Shown one piece after another: positions 17,041 through 24,534 of a DNA stretch of 31,436 nt. The stretch lies in assembly GCA_026395775.1 (NCBI GenBank), contig JAPLYA010000141.1, positions 1 through 31,436 of the forward strand, given 5' to 3'. The notes under the pieces are model-generated. The model saw nothing but the letters and a program-made list of their open reading frames with translations, was not told where the DNA came from and ran no database searches. The stretch is from Candidatus Pacearchaeota archaeon. Its GTDB lineage: Archaea > Nanobdellota > Nanobdellia > Pacearchaeales > GW2011-AR1. How positions within the stretch are numbered: the stretch's first letter is position 1; every line of letters begins with the position of its first letter. Both the position numbers and the translations under genes were made by a program.

Positions 17041-17850
17041 ATGATTCAAAAAAGAGGGGTGTTTAGTTTGAATTGCTGGAAAATATTAGGTATCCCCATA
17101 TTGTTTATTCTATTGATTAATACTGTTTATGCTGAAAAGATTATTAATACCAAATTAAGTATCGCAAGACTTAATCCCGAAATTCTAAATGATTATGTTC
17201 AAAATTATCCTGTTGGAAAACTTGTTTTTAATGATTTTTCAGTTAATTTTCTTGAAATAAAAATGGAAGATGGTTTCTATGAGCTAAATTCATCTAGCAA
17301 GGAATTATTTGAAGCAAGACTAATGAGCTCTAGAAAAAAACAACTTTATTCTATCTCTTTTTATCCCGACTTCACGATTTTGTCTGATCCCCCAATTGAG
17401 TTAAATGAAACTGTTGTAGAACTTAATTTCCCCTACTCCTTGGATGCAAAATATATAGAAATTTATTATAAAAATATTAAAAAATTAAGTGTCGATATAA
17501 GCAAGCAATTATGTAACAAAAATAAAAAATGTGATGGCAATGAGAATTATCTTTCTTGTCCTGGTGAATGCAAATTTTATTCTAATGATAGTTTATGTCT
17601 TAATGTGAAAGATTGGTTTAATCTCTCTTTAGAATACTGGGGAGATAATTATTGCGACAGAGATTGCTATAATGATGATGACTGCTTTAAGGCGAACTGC
17701 AATGATGGCAAGAAAAATGGAAATGAGACAGGGATTGATTGTGGCAAGGTTTGCTTTAACACTTGCAAATATCCGAATAAGATAATCACTGGAATGTCTG
17801 TTTATGAAGAAAGAGAGGGGTTTTGGGCCAAATTTCGGAATTTTTTTTAA
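17041..17850 (+). CDS. Exported Cys-rich surface protein
   Basis: 269 aa. A signal peptide (hydrophobic core around residues 14-29, ending VYA) is followed by the domain shared with the gene at 16276 (FTILSDPPI...FPYSLDAKYIEIYY), then a Cys-rich region with roughly 14 Cys. That region includes NGNETGIDCGKVCFNTC, the same motif type as the DETSVDCGGPNCPVC stretch in the giant surface protein at the left end. There is no clear C-terminal membrane helix. Disulfide-rich extracellular repeats are implied. Last gene of the four-gene cluster. Confidence 0.7.
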   Translation: MIQKRGVFSLNCWKILGIPILFILLINTVYAEKIINTKLSIARLNPEILNDYVQNYPVGKLVFNDFSVNFLEIKMEDGFYELNSSSKELFEARLMSSRKKQLYSISFYPDFTILSDPPIELNETVVELNFPYSLDAKYIEIYYKNIKKLSVDISKQLCNKNKKCDGNENYLSCPGECKFYSNDSLCLNVKDWFNLSLEYWGDNYCDRDCYNDDDCFKANCNDGKKNGNETGIDCGKVCFNTCKYPNKIITGMSVYEEREGFWAKFRNFF

Positions 17851-17893
17851 TAAGTTTGTTTAGAAGTTTAGATATAAACAACCGATAGATTTA

Positions 17894-17901
17894 TTTATAA
17901 G
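17894..17901 (+). promoter_or_regulatory. TATA box upstream of the small helical gene
   Basis: TTTATAAG. The predicted transcription start near 17923 leaves a leader of about 29 nt that includes GAAGGA just before the ATG at 17952. Confidence 0.5.
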
Positions 17902-17951
17902 AATCTTTTATTAAAACAGTGAATCGTAAAGCCCGGGGATGAAGGATAAAA

Positions 17952-18194
17952 ATGATAATACCGCTTGACTTGAATGCATATAACGGAGCATTGAGATTAG
18001 CCCAGATTACAGGTTCGCGTATTGAGCATGGGTTCGAGACTCTTGAGAATTTACAAAAGCAGATAAATAAAGATAGAGAAGAAATTATTAAGCTTGCTGA
18101 ACAAGATCATAATCAGGTTGATAGATATTGGTGCATATACAGACAAGAATCAGCAAGATTTGAAAGATTGGTAAGAGAAAAGTTAAGGGTTTAA
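17952..18194 (+). CDS. Small helical protein of unknown function
   Basis: 80 aa, charged and predicted mostly alpha-helical, with heptad-like spacing in ETLENLQKQINKDREEIIKLAE suggesting a coiled coil. No signal peptide, so cytoplasmic. Not recognised. It has its own TATA box and an SD-like GAAGGA (17941-17946). It stands alone between two exported-protein clusters. Confidence 0.55.
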   Translation: MIIPLDLNAYNGALRLAQITGSRIEHGFETLENLQKQINKDREEIIKLAEQDHNQVDRYWCIYRQESARFERLVREKLRV

Positions 18195-18320
18195 TAAAGT
18201 TATAATTATAGAGTAGTGACAAAAAAGAAAGGTTTAAAAAGTGGGGAAATATCACAAATCAGAAAAGCTTTGATAAAATTCAGTGTATAATTGAGGACAA
18301 CAAACCTTAAAAATACTGAA

Positions 18321-18328
18321 TTATAAAT
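18321..18328 (+). promoter_or_regulatory. TATA box of the exported-protein operon
   Basis: TTATAAAT; the predicted transcription start is near 18350, giving a leader of about 32 nt. The inverted 8-mer AATTCAGT (18277-18284) / ACTGAATT (18315-18322) brackets the region upstream of the box. Confidence 0.55.
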
Positions 18329-18338
18329 CATATTAGCC

Positions 18339-18358
18339 AATTAAGGCCGGCTTTAATT
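18339..18358. promoter_or_regulatory. Imperfect palindrome at the predicted transcription start
   Basis: AATTAAGGCC and GGCTTTAATT form a 10-bp inverted repeat with one G-T pair and no spacer. It overlaps the predicted transcription start and ends 9 nt before the Shine-Dalgarno, a natural place for a repressor operator (inference). Confidence 0.45.
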
Positions 18359-18367
18359 AAATTTAAC

Positions 18368-18374
18368 AGGAGGT
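18368..18374 (+). promoter_or_regulatory. Strong Shine-Dalgarno
   Basis: AGGAGGT, 7 nt before the ATG at 18382. It is the strongest ribosome binding site ahead of a first gene in the window, where most first genes appear leaderless. Confidence 0.8.
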
Positions 18375-18381
18375 TAAACAA

Positions 18382-18864
18382 ATGAAAACAAGTTTAGTGA
18401 TTTTGGCAAGTGTTTTGCTAGTTTTAGGTATGGTTGGTATTGCTTATGGTTTATATACGGATACTGTTATAGCTTCTGTTAGTGTTCCTGGGGCATTATC
18501 TATAAACATTCCTTCAGGGGTTCTAGATTTTGGAGATAAAGCAGTAGGAGGGCCATATAATGCAACACAAAATCCTTTAGTAATTTCTGTTACTTCTAAT
18601 GTCAATTATGATTTGACAACCGAAGCAAATAGTGTAGATGAAACCAATTTCGATTCTGATGGCAGCGGGATTCTCGCTATAAATAACTTGAAATGGAGTT
18701 TTGATCAATCCACTTGGGCAGGTTATACCGGAGCTTTTGCGAATCTTAAAGTTGGAGAAGTAGGGAGTCACGACTATGATCTGTATAACCAATTGTCAAT
18801 ACCAGTGGGTACTTTATCTGATAGTTATTCACTTAGTCTGATATACAAAGTAGTACAAAATTAA
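18382..18864 (+). CDS. Small exported beta-sandwich protein
   Basis: 160 aa. A hydrophobic signal segment (about residues 5-22) is followed by a single beta-rich domain: LSINIPSGVLDFG..., then repeated Asn/Ser/Thr strands and YDLYNQLSIPVGTLSDSYSLSL. The opening resembles the ISFGNVNPGDT module at the end of the subtilase, suggesting a shared fold. It is loosely reminiscent of TasA/camelysin-type fibre subunits (uncertain). A strong SD suggests high expression. It is 2 nt from the next gene. Possible structural subunit whose membrane partner is encoded downstream (inference). Confidence 0.65.
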   Translation: MKTSLVILASVLLVLGMVGIAYGLYTDTVIASVSVPGALSINIPSGVLDFGDKAVGGPYNATQNPLVISVTSNVNYDLTTEANSVDETNFDSDGSGILAINNLKWSFDQSTWAGYTGAFANLKVGEVGSHDYDLYNQLSIPVGTLSDSYSLSLIYKVVQN

Positions 18865-18866
18865 AA

Positions 18867-19652
18867 ATGAAAACTTATTATTTTTCTTTTTTTTCTATTT
18901 CATTTTTATTGATAGTAGCACTTGCCATTATCACCTCTTCTATATCGTTTGTTAGTGCTTCTTGCAGCCTTGGGGCTAGCCCTCTTGAGATGCAAGCTCA
19001 AGCTTCCCCTGGGCAGACTGTTGATATTTACTGGAATATTTTTAATTTAAGAGGAGATAGAGCCACACATATACTCATTAATCAATCAAAAGGGCCTGCT
19101 TGGAATGTGATATACTTGCCACAAGCTTCAATAAAACAATATGATGTTTCTGGAATAATGACTAATTCGTTTGAAAATTTTGCTGTTGATAAATCTACAA
19201 TTGTTAAAATTAAGCCAGAACCCTTACCTTCTGGGAAGGTTGCCTATATTGTTCATCCAAATTCTTCTGAAGGATACATACTAGTTGATAAACAAATAAA
19301 AATTTCAGTTAAGGTTCCTGATGATGCTGAACTTGGAAAAGCTCAGGATTTTGTATTTGAAGCTGTTGGAAAATGCTTTGGAGAAACGGGCTCTGTTTCT
19401 GCTTCTCTTGCTACTGAACTAAAAGTTAAAATAACCCCGGTATCGGAAACCTATTATGAGAAAGAAGTTTCAAGCTCGAGTTTAGGGCAGAAGATATCAA
19501 GCATATTCTCGCAAACTCAAATCAAGCCGATTTATGCTGTAACAATAGGAATAACCCTTGTTCTGATTATTGTTCTGATTATTCTTTTTGTTCTGATGAA
19601 CAAAAAAAGAAAAAAAGTTGAGAAGAAAATAAAAAAGGGCAAGAGGAAGTAA
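18867..19652 (+). CDS. Membrane-anchored surface protein with Ig-like domain
   Basis: 261 aa. An N-terminal signal peptide is followed by an extracellular beta-rich region that opens with a PGQTVDIYWNIFN strand, typical of Ig-like/COG1470-type domains, and later has two Cys around residues 33-175. One transmembrane helix (about 220-245, VTIGITLVLIIVLIILFVLM) and a very basic cytoplasmic tail give a type I topology. Gene order (small secreted subunit, then membrane-anchored Ig-like protein) recalls the arrangement of bacterial WxL/DUF916 systems, but no homology is claimed. Last base to next ATG is 1 nt. Confidence 0.7.
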   Translation: MKTYYFSFFSISFLLIVALAIITSSISFVSASCSLGASPLEMQAQASPGQTVDIYWNIFNLRGDRATHILINQSKGPAWNVIYLPQASIKQYDVSGIMTNSFENFAVDKSTIVKIKPEPLPSGKVAYIVHPNSSEGYILVDKQIKISVKVPDDAELGKAQDFVFEAVGKCFGETGSVSASLATELKVKITPVSETYYEKEVSSSSLGQKISSIFSQTQIKPIYAVTIGITLVLIIVLIILFVLMNKKRKKVEKKIKKGKRK

Positions 19653-19653
19653 A

Positions 19654-20718
19654 ATGAATAGCAGATTGATTCTGTATATGGGCATAATTCTAACTCTCGT
19701 GCTTGGGGTTTATGCAGCTGAATCTAGCATGCAGGCAAGTGTTCAGGTTTTAGCACAGGAATGTACAAAGTTCTCAAAATCAATTAATATTCATGATGCA
19801 GATGGAGATTTAATTCAGATTTCGGGCTATGGGGAGATATGTAATTCAAACTGGACTGCTTTTAAAGAGGGAGATAATATTGGAAGAATAAACTCAACTA
19901 GCACAAAATTCAGCCTAACAAATAAAGGGGGCGGGAATGCAAAAACAACTATTTATGGGAATATAGAAACTGTTTCAGGAGCATCTATTACTTTTTCAGG
20001 AGATACGGAATTTATCTCTTCTGTGATTAATACTGGTTACTTGTCTTCGTTTTCAATGAAGAACGATTTCTATGGTGAATTAACCATAAATGCAGATATT
20101 GGAAAAGCAAGTGTTGGGAGTGTTTTTGGAAAGTTTAATACAAATGGAAACTATCTTTCAAGTTTTTCATCAAAGGGAGATTTTTCTGGAAATTTAAATT
20201 CGGATGTTGCTAAGTTTTCTTCAGGGAATGTCATTAACTCGCAGATTAAATCAGCCCCAAGCTTTTCTGCAAAAGGCGATGTAACCTATTCTGCAATAGG
20301 GGATACAGATAAGTTCTCAGCTAACAATGTCATTAACTCGCAGATTAAATCAGCCCCAAGTTTCTCGTTAAAGAGAGATATGGTTAATTCTAATTTGGGT
20401 AGCACAGATAAATTTTCAGTAAAGGGTAAGGTAGAAAACTGTGTAATTGGGGAAATTACAAATAACTTAGCAAGTTTCTCAGCCACAACGTTAAACAATA
20501 GCTATATTTATGCAAATAATCTTGGAAAGTTCTCAGCAACCTATGCCTATAATCTTAACTTGCTGGCAACAACTATATCGAGCTTTAGTGTTAAATCTGT
20601 GCTTGAAGGGAGTAAGGTTTCAAGTTTTAATCAGTTCTATGTAACTGCCCTCGGGATAAAAAAGAAGCTTATAACAAAAACAGAAACAATCGGGACAAAT
20701 TTATTTGAGATTCTTTAG
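19654..20718 (+). CDS. Secreted beta-solenoid repeat protein
   Basis: 354 aa. A signal peptide ending VYAA is followed by a region with a KxS/SFS pattern about every 16-20 residues (KFS, SFS, KFSA, SFSLK), typical of stacked coils of a beta-solenoid; about a dozen coils are visible. Two coils are near-identical (see repeat at 20227). The C-terminus lacks a membrane anchor, so it may be held by the preceding protein. It is the third gene of the operon starting at 18382. Likely a surface fibre or adhesin; the function is not recognised. Confidence 0.65.
   Translation: MNSRLILYMGIILTLVLGVYAAESSMQASVQVLAQECTKFSKSINIHDADGDLIQISGYGEICNSNWTAFKEGDNIGRINSTSTKFSLTNKGGGNAKTTIYGNIETVSGASITFSGDTEFISSVINTGYLSSFSMKNDFYGELTINADIGKASVGSVFGKFNTNGNYLSSFSSKGDFSGNLNSDVAKFSSGNVINSQIKSAPSFSAKGDVTYSAIGDTDKFSANNVINSQIKSAPSFSLKRDMVNSNLGSTDKFSVKGKVENCVIGEITNNLASFSATTLNNSYIYANNLGKFSATYAYNLNLLATTISSFSVKSVLEGSKVSSFNQFYVTALGIKKKLITKTETIGTNLFEIL
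20227..20360 (+). repeat. 35-bp identical direct repeats within the solenoid gene
   Basis: Copies at 20227-20261 and 20326-20360 are identical and 99 bp (33 codons) apart, so they stay in frame and encode the same NVINSQIKSAPSFS coil. This marks a recent tandem duplication or gene conversion of solenoid coils. Confidence 0.85.
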
Positions 20719-20721
20719 TTT

Positions 20722-20805
20722 TGAAAATTGCTAACTCGGTAATTGTGATGAATTTGAAAACTAATGGGCTATGGCTTTTCTAGCGGCGAATAAGTTTTTT
20801 ACCTT
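20722..20805 (+). repeat. Dispersed intergenic repeat, copy F
   Basis: Contains CGGTAATTGTGAT as in copies C and D, and GCGGCGAATAAGTTTTTTAC followed by CTTTTAA as in copies A, C and E. It lies between two convergent genes. Confidence 0.55.
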
Positions 20806-20812
20806 TTAAATA

Positions 20813-21454
20813 TTATTTCTTACTCGCAGTCTGCTCTAGAAAGAATTGAGGTGTGACTTTTGTTATTATGAATCTTGAGCCGACAAGCTCTGATATTACA
20901 GCTGTTAAGATTAAATTACCTACTGCTGCCTTGAACAAACCCGAGATTATTGGGATTCTGGCTTCCTGCGAAAACTGTTGAATAATGCTCTGAATTTCAT
21001 CTGGATTTAAGCTTATTTTTGTCAGAGCAGTCCTGCCCGAGGCTCTTGCTAGAACTAATTTTCCGGGCCCGGGACATTCTATTATTGTAACTCGAGGATC
21101 ATGCAGTAGAAATTCAAGTTTTGCAAGATTGAAGCCTTGAGGCAAGGGATTTGCAGTTGGTTGAACTGGGTTTTGGATTGGGGGTTGCAAGGGGATGGAA
21201 GGTTCGGATCTGATTGAAGAAGGCTTCATTCTGGCTATTGGTCTAATATCGAGTATAGATTTTTGCAATTGGCTAAACTCTGGTTGAGAATTAGTTTCAA
21301 CTTCTGGGAGATTGATTTTTATTGGCTGAACTAGCAGGGGTTGAAATTCTATTCTATTTGTTGTAGGAATTTGCAATATGGAATTTTTTATTAATTCTAA
21401 AGTAAAAGCTCTCAAAAACAGCTTACTTGTGTAGTGTTTGTGCTTTTGTTCCAT
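20813..21454 (-). CDS. Secretion-ATPase N-domain-like protein without ATPase domain
   Basis: 213 aa. The N-terminal ~110 residues are Pro/Gln-rich and low in complexity. Residues ~110-205 (LEFLLHDPRVTIIECPGPGKLVL...EIQSIIQQFSQEARIPI) resemble the N-terminal domain preceding the motor in type II/IV secretion ATPases of the GspE/VirB11/ArlI superfamily, which has a comparable LxDPxVTxIxCxGPxK strand pattern. No Walker A or B motif follows, and the protein ends where the motor would begin. It may be a stand-alone adaptor or competitor for a secretion or pilus motor encoded elsewhere (inference). No clear SD; upstream DNA is repeat copy B. Confidence 0.5.
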   Translation of the reverse strand: MEQKHKHYTSKLFLRAFTLELIKNSILQIPTTNRIEFQPLLVQPIKINLPEVETNSQPEFSQLQKSILDIRPIARMKPSSIRSEPSIPLQPPIQNPVQPTANPLPQGFNLAKLEFLLHDPRVTIIECPGPGKLVLARASGRTALTKISLNPDEIQSIIQQFSQEARIPIISGLFKAAVGNLILTAVISELVGSRFIITKVTPQFFLEQTASKK

Positions 21455-21477
21455 TTTTGTTGTTTTGCTTGATTGAG

Positions 21478-21590
21478 AGGTAATGAATAAGCTTCGCTTT
21501 GTAAACTTTTTAATTGCGATTGGTTTAATACAACTGCTCGCTTACAAGTCAAGTATACTGAAACGAAGTTATCTTTTACCTCTAAATTAT
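21478..21590 (+). repeat. Dispersed intergenic repeat, copy B
   Basis: Shares GGTAAT-AATAA-CTTC and TTTGTAAACTTTTTAATTG with copy A, and GAAACGAAGTTA plus TTTTACCT with copy C. It occupies most of the gap between two minus-strand genes. Confidence 0.55.
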
Positions 21591-21697
21591 TATTTATTTT
21601 TGTTGGCTTTGTAATTGTAAGATTAGCTTGGATAATTGATTTCAAAACTTTGAACCCCCACTGCCCATCAATTGAAATAGTTTCCTTTTTAACTCTC

Positions 21698-22069
21698 TTA
21701 TATCCCCTGATTCTGGCTAGGCCTTTGTATTGTTTGGAATCTTGGCTGTTGAACTGGCTTAGTCTCTCCATAGAGCCTATCTCTCATCTTCTCTTCCATC
21801 AATGTTAAGCCTTTTGCAATTGTCTTGTTCTGATCTAGCAAGGTATTAAGTTTATCTAAAAATTCCTTGTCTTTTTCCAAATCAGTTGCTGGAACTTTTT
21901 CAGCAAAACTTCTTGCTGAAATCTCAAATAAGTTCAACAGTTTAGAAATATGGTCTGATAAGGAGTCAAATTTTACAGCCAGATTTGTCATAACTTTTTG
22001 TAAGTTAACAAAATTTTCAATTAGAGCCTGGTTTAATTTTTCTGTTTTGTCTACCCCTTTTTTCTTCAT
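21698..22069 (-). CDS. Coiled-coil protein of unknown function
   Basis: 123 aa, mostly charged helices with heptad patterning (KLNQALIENFVNLQKVMTNLAVKFDSLSDHISKLLNLFE), then a Gln/Pro-rich tail. No signal or membrane segment, so cytoplasmic. A strong Shine-Dalgarno (AAGGAGGA on the coding strand, complement of 22076-22083) lies 6 nt before the ATG, fixing the start and indicating a leadered, probably operon-internal message downstream of the membrane protein at 22139-22930. The function is unknown; it could pair with the coiled-coil cytoplasmic tail of that neighbour. Confidence 0.7.
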   Translation of the reverse strand: MKKKGVDKTEKLNQALIENFVNLQKVMTNLAVKFDSLSDHISKLLNLFEISARSFAEKVPATDLEKDKEFLDKLNTLLDQNKTIAKGLTLMEEKMRDRLYGETKPVQQPRFQTIQRPSQNQGI

Positions 22070-22138
22070 GAAAATTCCTCCTTGATAGTCTGAATTTTTA
22101 GGACTGTCAAAAACTTTGTTTTTGAAGTTGCCATCTGA

Positions 22139-22930
22139 TTAAATCTTTCCTTTTACTCTCTCTAGTTCTTTTTTAGCTGCTAGAAACTTTGCTTCTGCAT
22201 CTTTAACTTCGTTTCTTTTATTCTTGATTTTATCTATTTCTACTTGGGCTTCTTTTAACTTAATTTCTGCTTTTTCTAAATCTCTTTCAACATTCTTGTC
22301 CTTTAGATTAATTGATGAATATCCTGAAAACTCTGCTTTTTTTAAGGGATTGCTTTGGATAAATGGAACAGCAACTTTCATTATAAATATAATCAAGATT
22401 CCTATGATTATTATTCCTCCGATAATATAAGCTGCATACATTCCTATTGCTTTAAACGGAATATTTTCTAGAACAGAATTACCTGTTGCTGTTGTATCTG
22501 AAGTAGGGGTAATTGTTTCTTGAACTGGGGTATCATTTGTTTGACTAGGCTGTTCTGTTATGTTTGGAGTAACAGGAGCGGGAGGTTGAACAGGAGCCCT
22601 AATATAATCTATTGTTATTGCATTTCCCGAATAAAAACTAATTGACTTGTATATTGGAGAAGTTTCATTGTAGGAATAGAGCTTGCCATTTTGCCTTGCT
22701 GCAATAGTCAAATATATTGATCCTGAGAAATCTGATTCGTGTATTAAATTAGCTTCATTCCCAGAGTTTGTTATTACTTGATAGGTTTTTAATGGCAAAT
22801 CATCTTGAGTCTTGACAACATTAATAGTTACATTCAAGCCTGATGGAGCTTTAATTAATATAGGAGTAGAAACCGCGAGAACTAGGGGCACGATTAACAG
22901 AATTAATGCCAATAAAAACACTTTTTTCAT
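22139..22930 (-). CDS. Single-pass membrane protein with cytoplasmic coiled coil
   Basis: 263 aa. A signal peptide (LALILLIVPLVLAV) precedes a small extracellular beta-rich domain (residues ~22-110) and a Pro/Thr-rich linker (about 112-150). A transmembrane helix (about 165-185, YIIGGIIIIGILIIFIM) follows. The cytoplasmic end is a Lys/Glu coiled coil (DLEKAEIKLKEAQVEIDKIKNKRNE). Such topology suits linking a surface structure to a cytoplasmic partner. The start is fixed by a TATA box exactly 22 nt upstream. First gene of a minus-strand group with the coiled-coil protein and the secretion-ATPase-like protein. Confidence 0.75.
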   Translation of the reverse strand: MKKVFLLALILLIVPLVLAVSTPILIKAPSGLNVTINVVKTQDDLPLKTYQVITNSGNEANLIHESDFSGSIYLTIAARQNGKLYSYNETSPIYKSISFYSGNAITIDYIRAPVQPPAPVTPNITEQPSQTNDTPVQETITPTSDTTATGNSVLENIPFKAIGMYAAYIIGGIIIIGILIIFIMKVAVPFIQSNPLKKAEFSGYSSINLKDKNVERDLEKAEIKLKEAQVEIDKIKNKRNEVKDAEAKFLAAKKELERVKGKI

Positions 22931-22951
22931 GATTATATAAGAAAAAAGTTA

Positions 22952-22959
22952 TTTAAAAA
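22952..22959 (-). promoter_or_regulatory. TATA box of the membrane-protein gene
   Basis: TTTTTAAA on the minus strand, ending 22 nt before the ATG at 22930; leaderless start. Confidence 0.75.
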
Positions 22960-22979
22960 CTTTACTCTTTAATGGTAAA

Positions 22980-23050
22980 TGGGCCCGGAGCGAATCGAAC
23001 GCTCATCCTCTGCTCTGGAGGCAGATAGTCTACCATTAGCCTACGGACCC
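22980..23050 (-). tRNA. trnW: tRNA-Trp (anticodon CCA)
   Basis: On the minus strand GGGTCCG pairs with CGGGCCC (one T-G pair) as the acceptor stem. The anticodon stem TCTGC/GCAGA carries the loop CTCCAGA, whose positions 34-36 are CCA. The T arm is GAGCG-TTCGATT-CGCTC. The discriminator base is A, as expected for Trp. The D stem is weak (one clear mismatch). There is no intron, although many archaeal tRNA-Trp genes have one, and no encoded 3' CCA. Confidence 0.93.
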
Positions 23051-23072
23051 TAAAATTGCAAGAAATCATAGA

Positions 23073-23080
23073 TTTAAATT
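23073..23080 (-). promoter_or_regulatory. TATA box of tRNA-Trp
   Basis: AATTTAAA on the minus strand, ending 23 nt before the first base of the tRNA, consistent with initiation at or next to the mature 5' end. Confidence 0.6.
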
Positions 23081-23087
23081 ACTTTTG

Positions 23088-23240
23088 TTTTTGTAAATTG
23101 AATTTATAGAGTAGCTATTTATTATTAAAAAATAACCTATTGAGTATAAATGGTAATTGTGTTTAGCTTGGTAATTGAAGTCAAAAATTAAGAACTCCCG
23201 CTACCTGTCAACAGAAACGAAGTTAGAATTTACCTTTTAA
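23088..23240 (+). repeat. Dispersed intergenic repeat, copy C
   Basis: Contains TGGTAATTGTG-TTAG-T-GGTAATTG, GAAC.C..GCTACCTGTC and AGTT..TTTACCTTTTAA in the same order as copy D. It fills the gap between the tRNA promoter and the stop of the minus-strand PIN gene. Confidence 0.6.
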
Positions 23241-23245
23241 TGGGT

Positions 23246-23911
23246 CTATAATCTCTTGATTTCTTCAATTTCTTTTATTGAAATAGAGCATCCCTTGAAC
23301 TTGACTGCATACAATAGAGCATCTAGAACCTTGTTATTTTCTAGATGAATAAGCTTGTTTTTATAAGCCAAATAGACTAGTTCAGCTGAACGAATAAATC
23401 TTATTCCTGGAATAGAAAGCTTGTTTAGTTGGATTTTAGTATGCAGCTTGTTCTCAAGAAGTTTCTTTAAGTTCTCTATGTTCTCTATGAACATTCTGGT
23501 TGTTCTTTCATCAATCACAATAACATTTTCTATTCCTTTTTGAGTTGCTAAGGAGCTTAGAGCTAAACAAGCAGCTTCTCCCACATCAATCAAGTGAATA
23601 TACTGGGATTTTGAACTGAAGGAAGAGTTTGTCTGGTTTAGAATTTCTTTTGTTTTCTCTTGGATAAGCGAAGAGCTAATTCCAATTGATTCTGGTAGCT
23701 CTAGAATCTTATCATCCAGCAATTTTTTTATTCTTAATGCTTCAAGTTCAAATTTCTTTATGTTCATTGGTCTGTCTATAACTTCATACTTGACTTCTTG
23801 AGTTATGAGAAACTTGCCTTGGAAGATTTTTTTTAGCTCTGGAAATAATGTGTCAAGACCATTCATTGTTAATGTGATTAGACTTGAAGAGTCAAAGATT
23901 AATGCTTTCAT
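23246..23911 (-). CDS. PIN-domain ribonuclease-like protein
   Basis: 221 aa. The N-terminal strand LIFDSSSLITL is the PIN motif with its first acidic residue; later acidic residues lie in LIDVGEAACLAL and IVIDERTTR, giving the usual metal-binding set. PIN proteins cut RNA in toxin-antitoxin or RNA-processing settings. It is longer than typical VapC (about 130 aa), with an extra helical C-terminal part. It overlaps the upstream HTH-like gene by 4 nt (ATGA), so the two are coupled and may form a toxin-antitoxin-like or regulatory pair (inference). Repeat copy C abuts its stop. Confidence 0.75.
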   Translation of the reverse strand: MKALIFDSSSLITLTMNGLDTLFPELKKIFQGKFLITQEVKYEVIDRPMNIKKFELEALRIKKLLDDKILELPESIGISSSLIQEKTKEILNQTNSSFSSKSQYIHLIDVGEAACLALSSLATQKGIENVIVIDERTTRMFIENIENLKKLLENKLHTKIQLNKLSIPGIRFIRSAELVYLAYKNKLIHLENNKVLDALLYAVKFKGCSISIKEIEEIKRL

Positions 23912-24471
23912 TTTGCGAAAATAGATTGGGCTAGTTTAATTCTGTCCTGTACTGGCATGGTAATTGTTATATTTACTTCTGAAACTCCTGTTTGTCCTGT
24001 ATATTCAGCAAGCTCCCAGAGGGATATGCCAAGAAGTTTTGCTGTTTTTTCTAAACTTAATCCGTGTTCGTAGATTTTTGAAGCTTTGTTTATTTCTGCT
24101 TTTCTGAAAACCTCTTCTACATTTTTCTTGAAATCACCTGTTAGCTTTGAGATATCTCTCCTGATTCTTGATAGTTCTTCTCTTAAATTCGGGAAATCTT
24201 TTCTTTCAAGATATAAGATTGAGTAATCTATATGTTTCAGAAAATGCCTGAAAAAAGTGTTCCAGCCAGCATATTCTTGGTATCTTGGCCTTTCAATTAT
24301 CTTACTTAAAGCGTAAATTATTACTGCAACTAGAATGTTGTCTGTATCTTGATATATTGAGGAAGAATGAATTGTTTGATTGCTAAGTTGTTTTAGCTGA
24401 ATGCTATCATTATTTTTCAGAGCAAGTTTTGCCTGCTTGAGAACTTTTAGAACATGTTCTACTTCTTCCAT
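23908..24471 (-). CDS. Helical HTH-like partner of the PIN protein
   Basis: 187 aa from the ATG at 24471; an in-frame ATG at 24492 exists, but AAGAGG 8 nt upstream and the promoter position favour 24471. Mostly helical, with KTAKLLGISLWELAEYTGQ resembling a helix-turn-helix of the kind found in DPANN antitoxin-like proteins (LEKTAKLLGIS is the putative HTH core). It precedes and overlaps the PIN gene, the usual antitoxin-toxin order. Role as antitoxin or transcriptional regulator is inferred from context. Confidence 0.65.
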   Translation of the reverse strand: MEEVEHVLKVLKQAKLALKNNDSIQLKQLSNQTIHSSSIYQDTDNILVAVIIYALSKIIERPRYQEYAGWNTFFRHFLKHIDYSILYLERKDFPNLREELSRIRRDISKLTGDFKKNVEEVFRKAEINKASKIYEHGLSLEKTAKLLGISLWELAEYTGQTGVSEVNITITMPVQDRIKLAQSIFAK

Positions 24472-24503
24472 TTGATCGCCTCTTCTATTCAAGAGAAGGG
24501 CAA

Positions 24504-24512
24504 TATTTAAAA
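24504..24512. promoter_or_regulatory. Shared divergent TATA box between PIN genes
   Basis: TATTTAAAA is nearly symmetric. It lies 24 nt upstream of the plus-strand ATG at 24535, and on the other strand predicts a start near 24483, giving a 12-nt leader to 24471. Only one A/T box is present in the 63 bp between the two starts. Confidence 0.55.
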
Positions 24513-24534
24513 GTTGTGTTCCCTATCTCCCGGT

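Noticed and set aside
20100..20600. CRISPR array or second DGR variable repeat in the repetitive solenoid gene
   Set aside because: Repeats are in-frame coding coils with irregular spacing, and they do not match the template repeat.
21412..21771. 119-aa minus-strand ORF between the coiled-coil and secretion-ATPase-like genes
   Set aside because: Overlaps both neighbours (43 and 74 bp), half of it is repeat copy B, no SD or promoter, and composition is unlike a folded protein.
22980..23050. UGA read as Trp to explain the TGA codons
   Set aside because: The tRNA-Trp here has anticodon CCA, which does not read UGA, and several genes use TGA as their normal stop.
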